This document shows, piece by piece, positions 1 to 7,946 of a DNA stretch of 64,000 bases. How positions within the stretch are numbered: the stretch's first letter is position 1; each line of letters starts with the position of its first letter. The stretch lies in assembly GCF_001653195.1 (NCBI RefSeq), contig NZ_JXBB01000012.1, positions 124,001 through 188,000 of the forward strand, read 5' to 3'. The notes beneath the pieces were generated by a model. The model was not told the DNA's origin. It saw only the letters and a program-made list of their open reading frames with translations, and ran no database searches. This stretch comes from Hydrogenibacillus schlegelii. Lineage in GTDB: Bacteria > Bacillota > Bacilli > Thermicanales > DSM-22653. A program made the position numbers and the translations under genes.

Positions 1-12
1 GTAAAGCGGCGC

Positions 13-42
13 CAGGGGGCGCAGGGAAGCGGGCGCCCCCTG
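13..42 (+). other. GC-rich hairpin before ylxM
   Basis: A perfect 10-bp inverted repeat (CAGGGGGCGC at 13-22, GCGCCCCCTG at 33-42) encloses a 10-nt loop. No T-run follows, so it is not a typical intrinsic terminator. It may mark the end of the upstream transcript, which in Bacillus would be ftsY, but that gene lies outside the window. Confidence 0.5.
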
Positions 43-55
43 TCAAATCCGAACC

Positions 56-84
56 TTGACACCGCAAAAAAGCTCTGGTATGCT
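56..84 (+). promoter_or_regulatory. Sigma-A promoter of ylxM-ffh
   Basis: The -35 is a perfect TTGACA (56-61) and the -10 is TATGCT (79-84), with a 17-bp spacer and an extended TGG just before the -10. The first gene starts about 60 nt downstream of the expected transcription start. This is one of the best promoter matches in the window. Confidence 0.8.
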
Positions 85-152
85 AAGCGGCGGCTCCGGC
101 CGGACGATGCGTTCTTCCCGGCCTTGGGGATTTCGGGCAAAGGAGACGAACC

Positions 153-734
153 GTGCTTGAGAAGCGGGCGCGGGTGGCCTCGCTGTACGATCTTTACGGC
201 GGGCTGCTTTCCGAACGACAGCGCCGGGCGGTTGTCCTCTATCACTTTGAGGACTGGTCGCTGGCGGAAGTCGCCGACGCCCTCGGGATGAGCCGCCAGG
301 CGGTCCACGCCCTCCTCCGGCGGGCGGAGGCGACCCTCAACCGGCTGGAAGCCGTCCTCGGCCTCTTCGAGCGGAGCCGCGAGCGGGAGGCGCTTTTGTC
401 GGAGCTCGAGGCCCGCCTGCGGGCGCTTCGCGACTGTCCGGCGGCCGGCGACCTCGCGAAGATCGCCGCCGCGCTCCGGGCGCTCGAAGAAGCACCGGAA
501 CCGAGCGCCCGGGCGCCCTCCGCCCAAAGCCGGCCGCTTTCCCAGGAAAGGTCCGCTTTCGGACATCGGGCGAAGCGGCCAAGCGGAGCGCCGATCCGCC
601 GAAGCGATCCGTCACGGCCCGGGCGCGCTGTCCGGAAAGCGCCGGAGACCTCCGGCGCTTCGCCGGGATCGGGCGGCGCGGCCGGTCCGGAGGACGGGCG
701 ATCGGCCGGAAAGGAGGGAGACGATGGCGTTTGA
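153..734 (+). CDS. ylxM: YlxM family HTH protein (SRP-associated)
   Basis: Small helix-turn-helix protein of the YlxM/UPF0122 family, which accompanies ffh in Firmicutes; the family is thought to modulate the signal recognition particle pathway. Residues 15-60 hold the sigma-70 region 4-like HTH (SERQRRAVVLYHFEDWSLAE, then ADALGMSRQAVHALLRR), followed by a coiled helix to about residue 110. The GTG start has a good AAAGGAG site. At 193 residues it is much longer than the usual ~110; the extra C-terminal part is a low-complexity Pro/Ser/Arg-rich tail with no visible domain. Its last 11 nt overlap ffh, implying translational coupling. Confidence 0.88.
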   Translation: MLEKRARVASLYDLYGGLLSERQRRAVVLYHFEDWSLAEVADALGMSRQAVHALLRRAEATLNRLEAVLGLFERSREREALLSELEARLRALRDCPAAGDLAKIAAALRALEEAPEPSARAPSAQSRPLSQERSAFGHRAKRPSGAPIRRSDPSRPGRAVRKAPETSGASPGSGGAAGPEDGRSAGKEGDDGV

Positions 735-2067
735 ATCGCTGACGGCGCGCCTCAGCGAGGCGTTTCGCCGCCTGAGGGGGCGGGGGCGTCTTACGGAGGC
801 CGACGTCGATCAGGCCCTGCGGGAGATCCGCCTCGCGCTTCTGGAAGCGGACGTGAGCGTCAAGGTCGTCCGGCCGCTCATCGGCCGCATCCGGGAGAAG
901 GCCGTCGGCGCCGAAATTTTAAAATCCCTCAATCCCGCCCAGCAGGTCGTCAAGATCGTCTACGACGAGCTCGTCGATCTTCTCGGCGGCACCCTCGCCG
1001 AACTGAACCTCGCCCGGCGGCCGGCGGTCATCCTCATGGTCGGCCTTCAGGGCGCCGGGAAGACGACGACCGCCGGCAAGCTCGCCCGGCACCTCGCCGG
1101 GCGGGGGAAAAAGCCGCTCCTCGTCGCCGCCGACGTCACCCGACCGGCGGCGGTGACCCAGCTTGAGGTGCTCGGCCGCTCGATCGACGTCCCCGTCCAC
1201 CTCCCCGGCGCCCTCACCGATCCGGTCGCCATTGCCGAAGCCGGACTCGCCCGAGCCCGGGCGGAAGAGCGGGACGTCGTCATCGTCGATACCGCCGGCC
1301 GCCTCCACATCGACGCCGCCCTCATGGCGGAGCTCGAGGCGGTGAAGGCGGCCGTCCGACCGGACGAGATTCTGCTCGTCGTCGACGCCATGACCGGTCA
1401 GGAGGCGGTCGCCGTCGCCGAGCGTTTCCACGCCGCCCTCACCCTGACCGGCGTCATCCTGACGAAGCTCGACGGCGACACCCGGGGCGGGGCGGCCCTT
1501 TCCGTCAAGGCGGCGACCGGCGTGCCGATCAAGTTTGCCGCCACCGGGGAGCGGCTCGACGCCCTCGAGCCGTTTTACCCCGACCGGATGGCCTCCCGCA
1601 TCCTCGGCATGGGCGACGTGCTGACCCTCATCGAAAAGGCCCAGGCGGAAGTCGACGAACAAAAGGCGCGGGAGCTCGAGCGGAAGCTCCGCCGGGCGGA
1701 GTGGACGCTCACCGACTTCCTCGACCAGCTCCGGCAGCTTAAGAAGATGGGCCCCCTCGAAGAGCTCCTCAAGATGATCCCCGGCGTCGGCGCCCGGCTC
1801 GGCCAGATCCAGGTCGACGAAAAGCAGCTCGCCCGCCTCGAGGCGATCATCCTCTCGATGACGCCGGAAGAACGGGAGCGGCCGGAGATCATCAACTACA
1901 GCCGCCGGAAGCGGATCGCCGCCGGGAGCGGCACCACCGTCGCCGACGTCAACCGCCTCCTCAAGCAATTCGAAGAGGCGCGGAAGCTCATGAAGCAGAT
2001 GGCGAAGATGGGCGGCAAAAAAGGCAAAGGTCCGCGGGGCTTTAAGTTTCCGTTTCCTTTCCCCTAA
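724..2067 (+). CDS. ffh: Signal recognition particle GTPase Ffh
   Basis: SRP54-type GTPase that binds signal peptides of nascent membrane and secreted proteins and, with 4.5S/6S RNA and FtsY, delivers ribosomes to the Sec translocon. The order is N domain (about 1-90), G domain with P-loop GLQGAGKTT at 107-115, then DVTRPAA, DTAGR and TKLDGDTRGG motifs, then the Met-rich M domain from about residue 300 containing LKKMGPLEELLKMIPG. At 447 residues it has the normal family length. The basic, glycine-rich C-terminus is typical. It is coupled to ylxM and transcribed from the promoter at 56-84. Confidence 0.98.
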   Translation: MAFESLTARLSEAFRRLRGRGRLTEADVDQALREIRLALLEADVSVKVVRPLIGRIREKAVGAEILKSLNPAQQVVKIVYDELVDLLGGTLAELNLARRPAVILMVGLQGAGKTTTAGKLARHLAGRGKKPLLVAADVTRPAAVTQLEVLGRSIDVPVHLPGALTDPVAIAEAGLARARAEERDVVIVDTAGRLHIDAALMAELEAVKAAVRPDEILLVVDAMTGQEAVAVAERFHAALTLTGVILTKLDGDTRGGAALSVKAATGVPIKFAATGERLDALEPFYPDRMASRILGMGDVLTLIEKAQAEVDEQKARELERKLRRAEWTLTDFLDQLRQLKKMGPLEELLKMIPGVGARLGQIQVDEKQLARLEAIILSMTPEERERPEIINYSRRKRIAAGSGTTVADVNRLLKQFEEARKLMKQMAKMGGKKGKGPRGFKFPFPFP

Positions 2068-2175
2068 CAACCTCGAGTTCTCTTGCGCCGCTGAGTCTCT
2101 TGTGCCTTTTCATTTTCCGACGGATCGTCGGTCTGCGAAAAGATCCATCAGGCCAAAAAGGAGGCGATCGCCGGC

Positions 2176-2508
2176 ATGGTCAAAATTCGCCTGCGCCGTC
2201 TCGGCGCGAAAAAGCGCCCCTTTTACCGCATCGTCGTCGCCGATGCCCGTTCGCCGCGGGACGGCCGCTTCATCGAGGAGATCGGCTACTACAACCCCCT
2301 CACCGACCCGGCGGACGTCAAGGTGGACGTCGAGCGGGCCGTCTACTGGCTGAAAAACGGGGCCCAGCCGACGGAAACCGTCCGTTCCCTCTTCCGGCGG
2401 ACCGGGGTGCTCAAGGCGTTCTATGAGGCCCGCCGGGCGGAAAAGAACCGGGCTTCCGACGCGGCGGAACCGGCGACTTTGTCCGGCACCGAAGGGGCTG
2501 GCGCCTGA
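2176..2508 (+). CDS. rpsP: 30S ribosomal protein S16
   Basis: Small-subunit ribosomal protein that binds 16S rRNA early in 30S assembly. The signature start [20 protein letters not shown] is followed by [21 protein letters not shown]. The first ~85 residues are canonical; the remaining ~25 are a non-conserved acidic/Ala-rich tail. AAGGAGG lies 11 nt before the ATG, slightly far but the only sensible start. In most Bacillales khpA (KH-domain RNA chaperone) and ylqD follow rpsP. Here 140 nt without a credible gene separate it from rimM. Confidence 0.97.
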   Translation: MVKIRLRRLGAKKRPFYRIVVADARSPRDGRFIEEIGYYNPLTDPADVKVDVERAVYWLKNGAQPTETVRSLFRRTGVLKAFYEARRAEKNRASDAAEPATLSGTEGAGA

Positions 2509-2648
2509 GCGCCTCGCCGAAGCGCTCCGCGCCGCCGGCCGCCTGATGGGAGGGGGGGCGGGCTCGCGGCGAAAGCGCCGGCCATTCCCGGCGGCGCGGG
2601 GCCCAAGGAAGATGATCAGGACGGGAAGCGCTGGTAAAAAGGCGGGGT

Positions 2649-3446
2649 GTGCCCGTGCGCTACTTTAACGTCGGCCGGATCGTCGCCCCCCACGGCCTCA
2701 AAGGGGAAGTCCGCGTCCTCGCCGTGACCGATTTTCCCGAAGCCCGGTTCCGCCCCGGGAGCACGCTGTACGCCTTTCGGGAAGAGGGGGACGTTCGGCA
2801 GGCGGGGGCCGGCCCGAAGGGAGCGGCCGGGGCGCTTTCCGAACCGGCCCGACGGACGGCTTCGGCGGCGGATCCGGCGCTTCCTCGTGAGGCGGTCCTT
2901 CCGGAACCGCTGCAGGTCGAAGGCGCCCGCCGGCACAAAAACGTCTACCTCGTCAAGTTCCGCGGCGTCGACACCGTCGAGGCGGCCGAGGCGCTCCGGG
3001 GCGCCGTGCTCAAGGTCGCCGAAGCGGACCGGGAACCCCTCCCGGAGGGGACGTACTACTTCGATCAGATCATCGGCCTTTCGGTCGTCGACGAAGCCGG
3101 CGCCGTCCTCGGCGTGGTGAAGGAGATCTTAAAGCCCGGCGCCAACGACGTCTGGGTCGTCGCGCGGCCGGGGCGGCGGGATCTCCTCCTCCCGTACATT
3201 CCGGACGTGGTTCGGGCGGTCGACTTGGAGGGCGGTCGGATCGTCGTCCGGCTTCTGCCCGGCCTCGACGACGAGGCGGAAGCCGAGGCGCCGCCCCGGC
3301 GGGCCGCCGGCAGGGCCGCCGACCGACCGGGGCACCGGAAAAGCGGCCGGAAGGGCGGGCGGCCTTCCGGCCGCTCCGAATCCCGCCCGCCGGCGGACGA
3401 CGGAGCCGGTTCCGTTCTGCCGGACGACGGCGGAGGGGCACGATGA
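2649..3446 (+). CDS. rimM: 16S rRNA processing protein RimM (extended)
   Basis: Ribosome maturation factor that binds S19 and assists 30S head assembly. The N-terminal domain (RYFNVGRIVAPHGLKGEVRV, residues 4-23) and the PRC-barrel (YYFDQIIGLSVVDEAGAVLG, then LKPGANDVWVV and LLPYI) are clear. At 265 residues it is ~95 longer than the usual ~170: a Gly/Ala/Pro-rich insertion of about 40 residues (about 46-86) interrupts the N-domain, and a basic low-complexity tail of about 60 residues follows the barrel. Both read as disordered. The stop overlaps the trmD start (ATGA). The GTG at 2649 is chosen because MPVRYFNVG aligns with family N-termini. Confidence 0.93.
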   Translation: MPVRYFNVGRIVAPHGLKGEVRVLAVTDFPEARFRPGSTLYAFREEGDVRQAGAGPKGAAGALSEPARRTASAADPALPREAVLPEPLQVEGARRHKNVYLVKFRGVDTVEAAEALRGAVLKVAEADREPLPEGTYYFDQIIGLSVVDEAGAVLGVVKEILKPGANDVWVVARPGRRDLLLPYIPDVVRAVDLEGGRIVVRLLPGLDDEAEAEAPPRRAAGRAADRPGHRKSGRKGGRPSGRSESRPPADDGAGSVLPDDGGGAR

Positions 3447-4765
3447 CCGACGCGTGGATCCCGGGCCCCGCAGCGGGGGCGGCGCCGAAACTTCAGATCG
3501 ACGTGCTGACGCTCTTTCCGGCGCTTTTTCCGCCGGTGTTCGAGGCGAGCATACTCGGTCGGGCCCGGCGGGCCGGCCTCTGGGATTATCGCCTCGTGGA
3601 CTTTCGCGCTTACGCTTGCGACCGGCACCGGACGGTCGATGACGTCCCGTACGGCGGCGGCGACGGGATGGTGCTCAAGGTGCCGCCGATCGCCCGGGCC
3701 GTCGAGGGGCTTCTGGGCGGACCGGAGGCGTTTGAGGCATGGCTTTCCCGGCCGAAGGAAACGCGGCGACCGAAGCTGATCCTCCTGACGCCCCAGGGGG
3801 AGCGGCTCACCCACGGCCTGGCGGAACGCTTGAGCCGTGAAGCGCACCTTATCTTGCTGGCCGGCCACTACGAAGGGTTCGACGAGCGGATCCGGGAGCA
3901 CCTGGCGACGGACGAGGTGTCGATCGGCGATTTTGTCCTCACCGGCGGGGAGCTTCCGGCGATGGTGCTCGTCGACGCCGTCGTCCGGCTTCTTCCGGGC
4001 GTTCTCGGCGGCGAACGGTCGTCGGTCGAGGAGTCGTTTGCCATGGGGCGGCTCGAGTATCCTCACTACACCCGGCCGCCGTCGTATCGCGGCTGGGAGG
4101 TGCCGGCCGTGCTTCGCTCCGGGCATCACGCCCGGATCGCCGCCTGGCGGAAGGAGCAGGCGCTCCTTCGGACGCTCCTTCGCCGGCCGGATCTGCTCTG
4201 GCTGCACCCGCCGGACGCGGAGGAGGCGGCGCTTCTTCGGCGTTGGGCGGACCTTGACCGCGAAGAAGCCGCCCTCGCCGGAGCGGAGGAGACCGGCGGG
4301 GGGGCGGCGGAGGCCGGCGGCCGGGAGGCGGCCGCCGGCGCCGGGACGGAAGAGGGAGCCGGGGCGTTGTTCGGCGCCGACGCGCCGCTCGATGCGCTTT
4401 TCCGGGCGGCCGCCGTCGTCCGGGCGGCCGGCGGGAAGACGTCGCTTCCGAAGGTCGCCGCCGCGGTCGTCAGGGCCCTCGAGGCCGCCGGGCGGCTGCC
4501 GCCGCCGAAGTCGAAGCTCCGGCGCAGGCGCCGCGAAACTCCCTTTTACGCTGCCCGGAACGCCGGCGGCGAGGCGGCCGGGGCGTCCCGGCGCCCGGAG
4601 GATACCGGAGAGGCCGGGCGAAGCGGGCCGGCCGGTGGCGGTGAAGCCAAAAGGGGATCGGACGACGCGCGCGAGGAAGCCGGTCCGGCCCGCGACGGGG
4701 AGGCCAAAGGGGGACCGGCCGATGACGGTCGGGGCGACGGCGGCCGGACGGAGGCGAACGGATGA
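3443..4765 (+). CDS. trmD: tRNA (guanine-N1)-methyltransferase TrmD with C-terminal extension
   Basis: SPOUT-class methyltransferase making m1G37 in tRNAs, which prevents +1 frameshifting. Recognisable blocks are LQIDVLTLFPALF, VDDVPYGGGDGMVLKV, LLAGHYEGFDERI (139-150) and SIGDFVLTGGE (160-170) of the trefoil knot, then MGRLEYPHYTRP. The conserved enzyme occupies about residues 1-275 (usual length ~245). The last ~160 residues are extra: a Gly/Ala-rich linker, a short helical-looking segment at about 313-352, a basic stretch, then repetitive Gly/Arg/Asp-rich sequence. It overlaps rimM and rbgA by 4 nt each. Confidence 0.95.
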   Translation: MTDAWIPGPAAGAAPKLQIDVLTLFPALFPPVFEASILGRARRAGLWDYRLVDFRAYACDRHRTVDDVPYGGGDGMVLKVPPIARAVEGLLGGPEAFEAWLSRPKETRRPKLILLTPQGERLTHGLAERLSREAHLILLAGHYEGFDERIREHLATDEVSIGDFVLTGGELPAMVLVDAVVRLLPGVLGGERSSVEESFAMGRLEYPHYTRPPSYRGWEVPAVLRSGHHARIAAWRKEQALLRTLLRRPDLLWLHPPDAEEAALLRRWADLDREEAALAGAEETGGGAAEAGGREAAAGAGTEEGAGALFGADAPLDALFRAAAVVRAAGGKTSLPKVAAAVVRALEAAGRLPPPKSKLRRRRRETPFYAARNAGGEAAGASRRPEDTGEAGRSGPAGGGEAKRGSDDAREEAGPARDGEAKGGPADDGRGDGGRTEANG

Positions 4766-5721
4766 GCATTCAGTGGTTCCCCGGGCATATGGCCAAGGCG
4801 GAACGGGAACTTCGAGCGCGGCTCGAGCTCGTCGATGCGGTCTTCGAGCTCCGGGACGCCCGGGCGCCCCGGGCGACGGCGAATCCGCGCCTTCCGGAAC
4901 TGCTCGGCGGGCGACGGCGGATCATCGTCCTCACCAAGGCGGATCAGGCGGATCCGGCCGTGACCCAGGCGTGGCTCGAAGCGCTTCGGCGAGCGGCCGA
5001 TGCGGCGGTGGCGGTCGATCTGGTGCGGGGCGCCGGTCTCGGCCCGCTGTACGCCGCCCTTGAGCGTCTTGGCCGGGACGTCGCCGCCCGGCGGAGGGCG
5101 CGGGGGCTTCTCCCGCGTCCGCCCCGGGCGATGGTCGTCGGCGTGCCGAACGTCGGCAAATCGACGTTCATCAATCGCCTGGCCGGCCGGCGGGCGGCCA
5201 AAGTGGGCGACCGGCCGGGGGTGACCCGGGGCCTCGCGTGGATTCGGGCCCGGGGCGGGGTGGAGCTCCTGGATACGCCGGGGCTTCTCTGGCCGAAGCT
5301 GGACGATCCGGAGGGCGCGCTGCTTCTCGCCGCCCTCGGCGCCGTCGCCGAGCATCGCTTTCAGGCGGAGGCGGTGGCGGCCTTTCTCTACCGTCGCCTT
5401 GCCGACTTGAAGCCGGCTGCGCTTTTGGCCCGCTACGGGGCGGTGCTTTCGGCGGGCGGGCCGTCCGCGCCGGCCTCGGCCGGGGAGGATGAGCCCGGCG
5501 TGGCTTTGGAGGGCGACCCTTTGAGCGGCGGCACGGCTTTGGGCGGCGGCGCGTTCGGCGCGGCCGGCCTGCCGGAGCCGGCGGTGTTTTTGGCGCGGCT
5601 TGCGGCGGCGCGGGGGCTCCTTCGCCCCGGCGGCGCGGCCGATGCGGCGGCGGCCGCAGAGCTGTTTTTACGGGAAGTCCGGAGCGGAGCGCTGGGGCCG
5701 GTGAGTTTCGAGGCGCCGTGA
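4762..5721 (+). CDS. rbgA: Ribosome biogenesis GTPase RbgA (YlqF)
   Basis: Circularly permuted GTPase needed for late 50S assembly. It begins MSIQWFPGHMAKAER, the family hallmark. The G4 motif (LTKAD, 57-61) precedes the G1 P-loop GVPNVGKST and the G3 motif DTPG, as expected for the permuted order. At 319 residues it is longer than the usual ~285 because of a Gly/Ala-rich insertion near residues 235-275. It starts inside the trmD stop (ATGA), so it belongs to the rimM-trmD unit. In B. subtilis rplS lies between trmD and rbgA; here rbgA comes first and rplS has its own promoter. Confidence 0.95.
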   Translation: MSIQWFPGHMAKAERELRARLELVDAVFELRDARAPRATANPRLPELLGGRRRIIVLTKADQADPAVTQAWLEALRRAADAAVAVDLVRGAGLGPLYAALERLGRDVAARRRARGLLPRPPRAMVVGVPNVGKSTFINRLAGRRAAKVGDRPGVTRGLAWIRARGGVELLDTPGLLWPKLDDPEGALLLAALGAVAEHRFQAEAVAAFLYRRLADLKPAALLARYGAVLSAGGPSAPASAGEDEPGVALEGDPLSGGTALGGGAFGAAGLPEPAVFLARLAAARGLLRPGGAADAAAAAELFLREVRSGALGPVSFEAP

Positions 5722-5932
5722 GCGGTGCCCGAGGTCCGAGCCCGGCGTCGACGGACGGGGGGCGGCGAACGGTGCATCCTCCGCCGAACCGCCGCTTCGG
5801 CTCGTCCGATCCGGGACGGCGGGGGCCAGGGGGACCTCCCGCACCGCGGCGCGCCGGTTCGGCCGCCCGGCGCCGGCGAAGGCCCGGCGGGGGCGCGCCG
5901 GGTTTTTCCGCCCGGGCGATCTTCCGCCTGCC

Positions 5933-5962
5933 TTGCGACGGGAGCGAGCCCCGTGATATAAT
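5933..5962 (+). promoter_or_regulatory. Promoter of rplS
   Basis: TTGCGA (5933-5938) and a perfect TATAAT (5957-5962) are 18 bp apart, with an extended -10 TGA (5954-5956). Transcription would begin only about 20 nt before the rplS start codon. The 230 bp between rbgA and this promoter hold no supported gene. Confidence 0.75.
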
Positions 5963-5988
5963 GGCAAATGTCGTGCGAGGTGAACGCC

Positions 5989-6405
5989 ATGCATCCGATC
6001 ATCCGCGAGATCACCGCGGATCAGCTGCGGAACGATCTGCCGGATTTTCGCCCCGGCGATACGGTTCGCGTCCACGTCAAGGTCGTCGAAGGCGGCCGGG
6101 AGCGCGTTCAGGTGTTTGAAGGGGTCGTCCTGAAGCGGCAGGGCGGCGGCATTTCCGAGACGTTTACCGTGCGCAAGGTGTCGTACGGCGTCGGGGTCGA
6201 GCGGACGTTTCCGCTGCACTCGCCCCGGATCGACAAGATCGAGGTCGTCCGCACCGGGAAGGTGCGCCGGGCGAAACTCCATTACCTGCGGGAGCGGCAC
6301 GGGAAGGCGGCGAAGATCAAAGAACGGAAGCCGAAGGCGGAAGCGATGGCCGGGGCCCCGGCCGCGGCGGTCGCCGAAGAGGCGTCCGGGTCCCAACCCG
6401 AATGA
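5989..6405 (+). CDS. rplS: 50S ribosomal protein L19
   Basis: Large-subunit protein at the 30S-50S interface. Residues 1-115 are canonical ([19 protein letters not shown], then [20 protein letters not shown], then [20 protein letters not shown]). A short Ala/Glu-rich tail of about 20 residues is extra. The ATG at 5989 is chosen over an in-frame ATG at 5968 because GAGGTG lies 7 nt before it and the upstream ATG overlaps the predicted transcription start. The gene has a promoter and an intrinsic terminator of its own, so it is a monocistronic unit. Confidence 0.96.
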   Translation: MHPIIREITADQLRNDLPDFRPGDTVRVHVKVVEGGRERVQVFEGVVLKRQGGGISETFTVRKVSYGVGVERTFPLHSPRIDKIEVVRTGKVRRAKLHYLRERHGKAAKIKERKPKAEAMAGAPAAAVAEEASGSQPE

Positions 6406-6410
6406 AGGGG

Positions 6411-6441
6411 CGGCGCGCACGGCGCGCCGTTCTTTTCTTTC
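6411..6441 (+). terminator. Intrinsic terminator after rplS
   Basis: CGGCGCGC (6411-6418) pairs with GCGCGCCG (6422-6429) around a 3-nt loop, and the T-rich run TTCTTTTCTTT follows at once. It starts 5 nt after the rplS stop codon. Confidence 0.85.
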
Positions 6442-6482
6442 GGGCGGGCGGGACTTCATGGGCGGTCCGGCAGGCCGGGACT

Positions 6483-6512
6483 TTGCGCCGGCTTCCCGGG
6501 ATCGGGTATACT
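6483..6512 (+). promoter_or_regulatory. Promoter of lepB
   Basis: TTGCGC (6483-6488) and TATACT (6507-6512) are separated by 18 bp, between the rplS terminator and the lepB start. The -10 is good and the -35 only moderate. Confidence 0.55.
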
Positions 6513-6539
6513 GGGGTCGATCGACAGGGGGGGCCGGAT

Positions 6540-7175
6540 GTGGCGGACGAGCACAAGGCGGCGGAGGTCGACGCAGGCGGCGCCGCTCCGCCGGAGGCGA
6601 CGAAGCGCCGGCGGTCCCTCACCCGAGAGCTGTGGGACTGGACGAAGGCGATCGCCATCGCCGTCGTGCTGTCGGTGCTCGTCAGAACGTACGTCTTTGC
6701 GCCGACGATCGTCGACGGAGAGTCGATGATGACGACGCTCGAGACGCACGAGCGGGTCATCGTCAACAAGCTCATCTATCGCTTCGAAGCGCCGAAGCGG
6801 GGCGACATCATCGTCTTTCACGCGACGCCGGACAAAGATTTTATCAAGCGCATCGTCGGCCTTCCGGGGGACCGACTCGAGGTGAGGCGCGACGTCCTCT
6901 ACGTGAACGGCCGGCCGGTGGACGAACCTTACCTGGCGGAAAACAAGGCCCTCTGGAAAAAGGAGCTCGAAGAAGCGCACCTGCCGCCGGATTTGCCGTT
7001 TACGGAAGATTTTACCGTGGACCGGGTGCCGCCGGGCACGGTGTTCGTCCTCGGCGACAACCGGCGAAATTCGACCGACAGCCGGGTGCTCGGCCCCGTG
7101 CCGCTTTCTCGCATCGTCGGGCGGGCGGAGTTTGTCTTCTGGCCCCTCGACCGGTTCCGCTGGCTTCACCCGTAG
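6540..7175 (+). CDS. lepB: Type I signal peptidase
   Basis: Membrane-bound Ser/Lys protease that removes signal peptides from Sec and Tat substrates outside the membrane. One N-terminal membrane segment (about 35-52) follows a charged cytoplasmic N-terminus. The catalytic serine is S62 in VDGESM and the catalytic lysine K103 in DFIKRIVGLPGD; the GDNRRNSTDSR box near the C-terminus completes the family pattern. It is SipS-like and 211 residues long. The GTG at 6540 is chosen because a G-rich site precedes it and it lies downstream of the promoter; a longer in-frame form from 6402 would start before that promoter. Confidence 0.93.
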   Translation: MADEHKAAEVDAGGAAPPEATKRRRSLTRELWDWTKAIAIAVVLSVLVRTYVFAPTIVDGESMMTTLETHERVIVNKLIYRFEAPKRGDIIVFHATPDKDFIKRIVGLPGDRLEVRRDVLYVNGRPVDEPYLAENKALWKKELEEAHLPPDLPFTEDFTVDRVPPGTVFVLGDNRRNSTDSRVLGPVPLSRIVGRAEFVFWPLDRFRWLHP

Positions 7176-7252
7176 GGCGGCGTCGGAGCCCGCCCACGAC
7201 CGGGATCCCGATGCGGGATGACCGGCAATAGGACCGAAAAAAGGGTCCAGGA

Positions 7253-7288
7253 ACGGAAGCCCCAGATGTAACGGAAGCCCCAGATGTA
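7253..7288 (+). repeat. Perfect 18-bp tandem repeat upstream of rnhB
   Basis: ACGGAAGCCCCAGATGTA occurs twice head to tail (7253-7270 and 7271-7288), ending one base before the rnhB Shine-Dalgarno region. The second copy leaves the ribosome site GAGGAAGGG intact. Confidence 0.9.
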
Positions 7289-7304
7289 GAGGAAGGGATG
7301 AGCG

Positions 7305-7946
7305 TTGCCGGCGGGAGAGGCGTTCGAACGGCGCTTCTGGGCGGCGGGGATCCGGCGCCTGGCCGGCGTCGACGAAGTCGGCCGGGGGACGCTGGCGGGG
7401 CCGGTCGTCGCCGCCGCGGTCATCCTGTCGCCGGAGCGTCCGATTCCGGGGCTGGACGATTCGAAGCGCCTGTCCCCCAAGCGGCGGGAGGCGCTCTACG
7501 GCCGCATCCTCGAGGCGGCGTTGGCCGTCGCCGTCGGCCGGGCGACGGCGGCGGAGATCGACCGGCTGGGGATCGTCCCGGCGACGCGGCTCGCGATGCG
7601 GCGGGCGCTTTGGGGGCTCGCTCCGGCGCCGGAGGCGGTCCTCGTCGATGCGCTGCCCGTAGAGGCGGGCGTGCCGGAGACGGTTCTTTTGCACGGGGAT
7701 CGTCGGAGCATCTCCATCGCCGCGGCGTCGATCGTGGCCAAGGTCGTCCGGGACCGGTGGATGGAAGCCTGGGGGCGGGTCTATCCGGCGTTCGGTTTTG
7801 AACGGCACCGGGGGTACGGGACGAAGGAACATCGGGAACGGCTGGAGCGCTTCGGCCCGACGCCCCTGCACCGCCGGACATTCCTGTCTTTTTTGGCCTC
7901 GGCGCCGGCGGGCGAAACCGGAAGCCGCGGGCGGGAGCGGGCATGA
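7305..7946 (+). CDS. rnhB: Ribonuclease HII
   Basis: Endonuclease that cuts RNA in RNA-DNA hybrids and starts removal of misincorporated ribonucleotides. The catalytic D-E pair is D23/E24 in GVDEVGRG (21-28). [12 protein letters not shown], the VDALPV strand with its aspartate, and [14 protein letters not shown] follow in the family order, and the GY(G/T) motif is [10 protein letters not shown]. The length (213) is typical. The start is TTG at 7305, supported by GAGGAAGGG upstream; no better start exists in frame. The stop overlaps yraN by 4 nt (ATGA). A small tandem repeat sits directly before the ribosome site. Confidence 0.94.
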   Translation: MPAGEAFERRFWAAGIRRLAGVDEVGRGTLAGPVVAAAVILSPERPIPGLDDSKRLSPKRREALYGRILEAALAVAVGRATAAEIDRLGIVPATRLAMRRALWGLAPAPEAVLVDALPVEAGVPETVLLHGDRRSISIAAASIVAKVVRDRWMEAWGRVYPAFGFERHRGYGTKEHRERLERFGPTPLHRRTFLSFLASAPAGETGSRGRERA

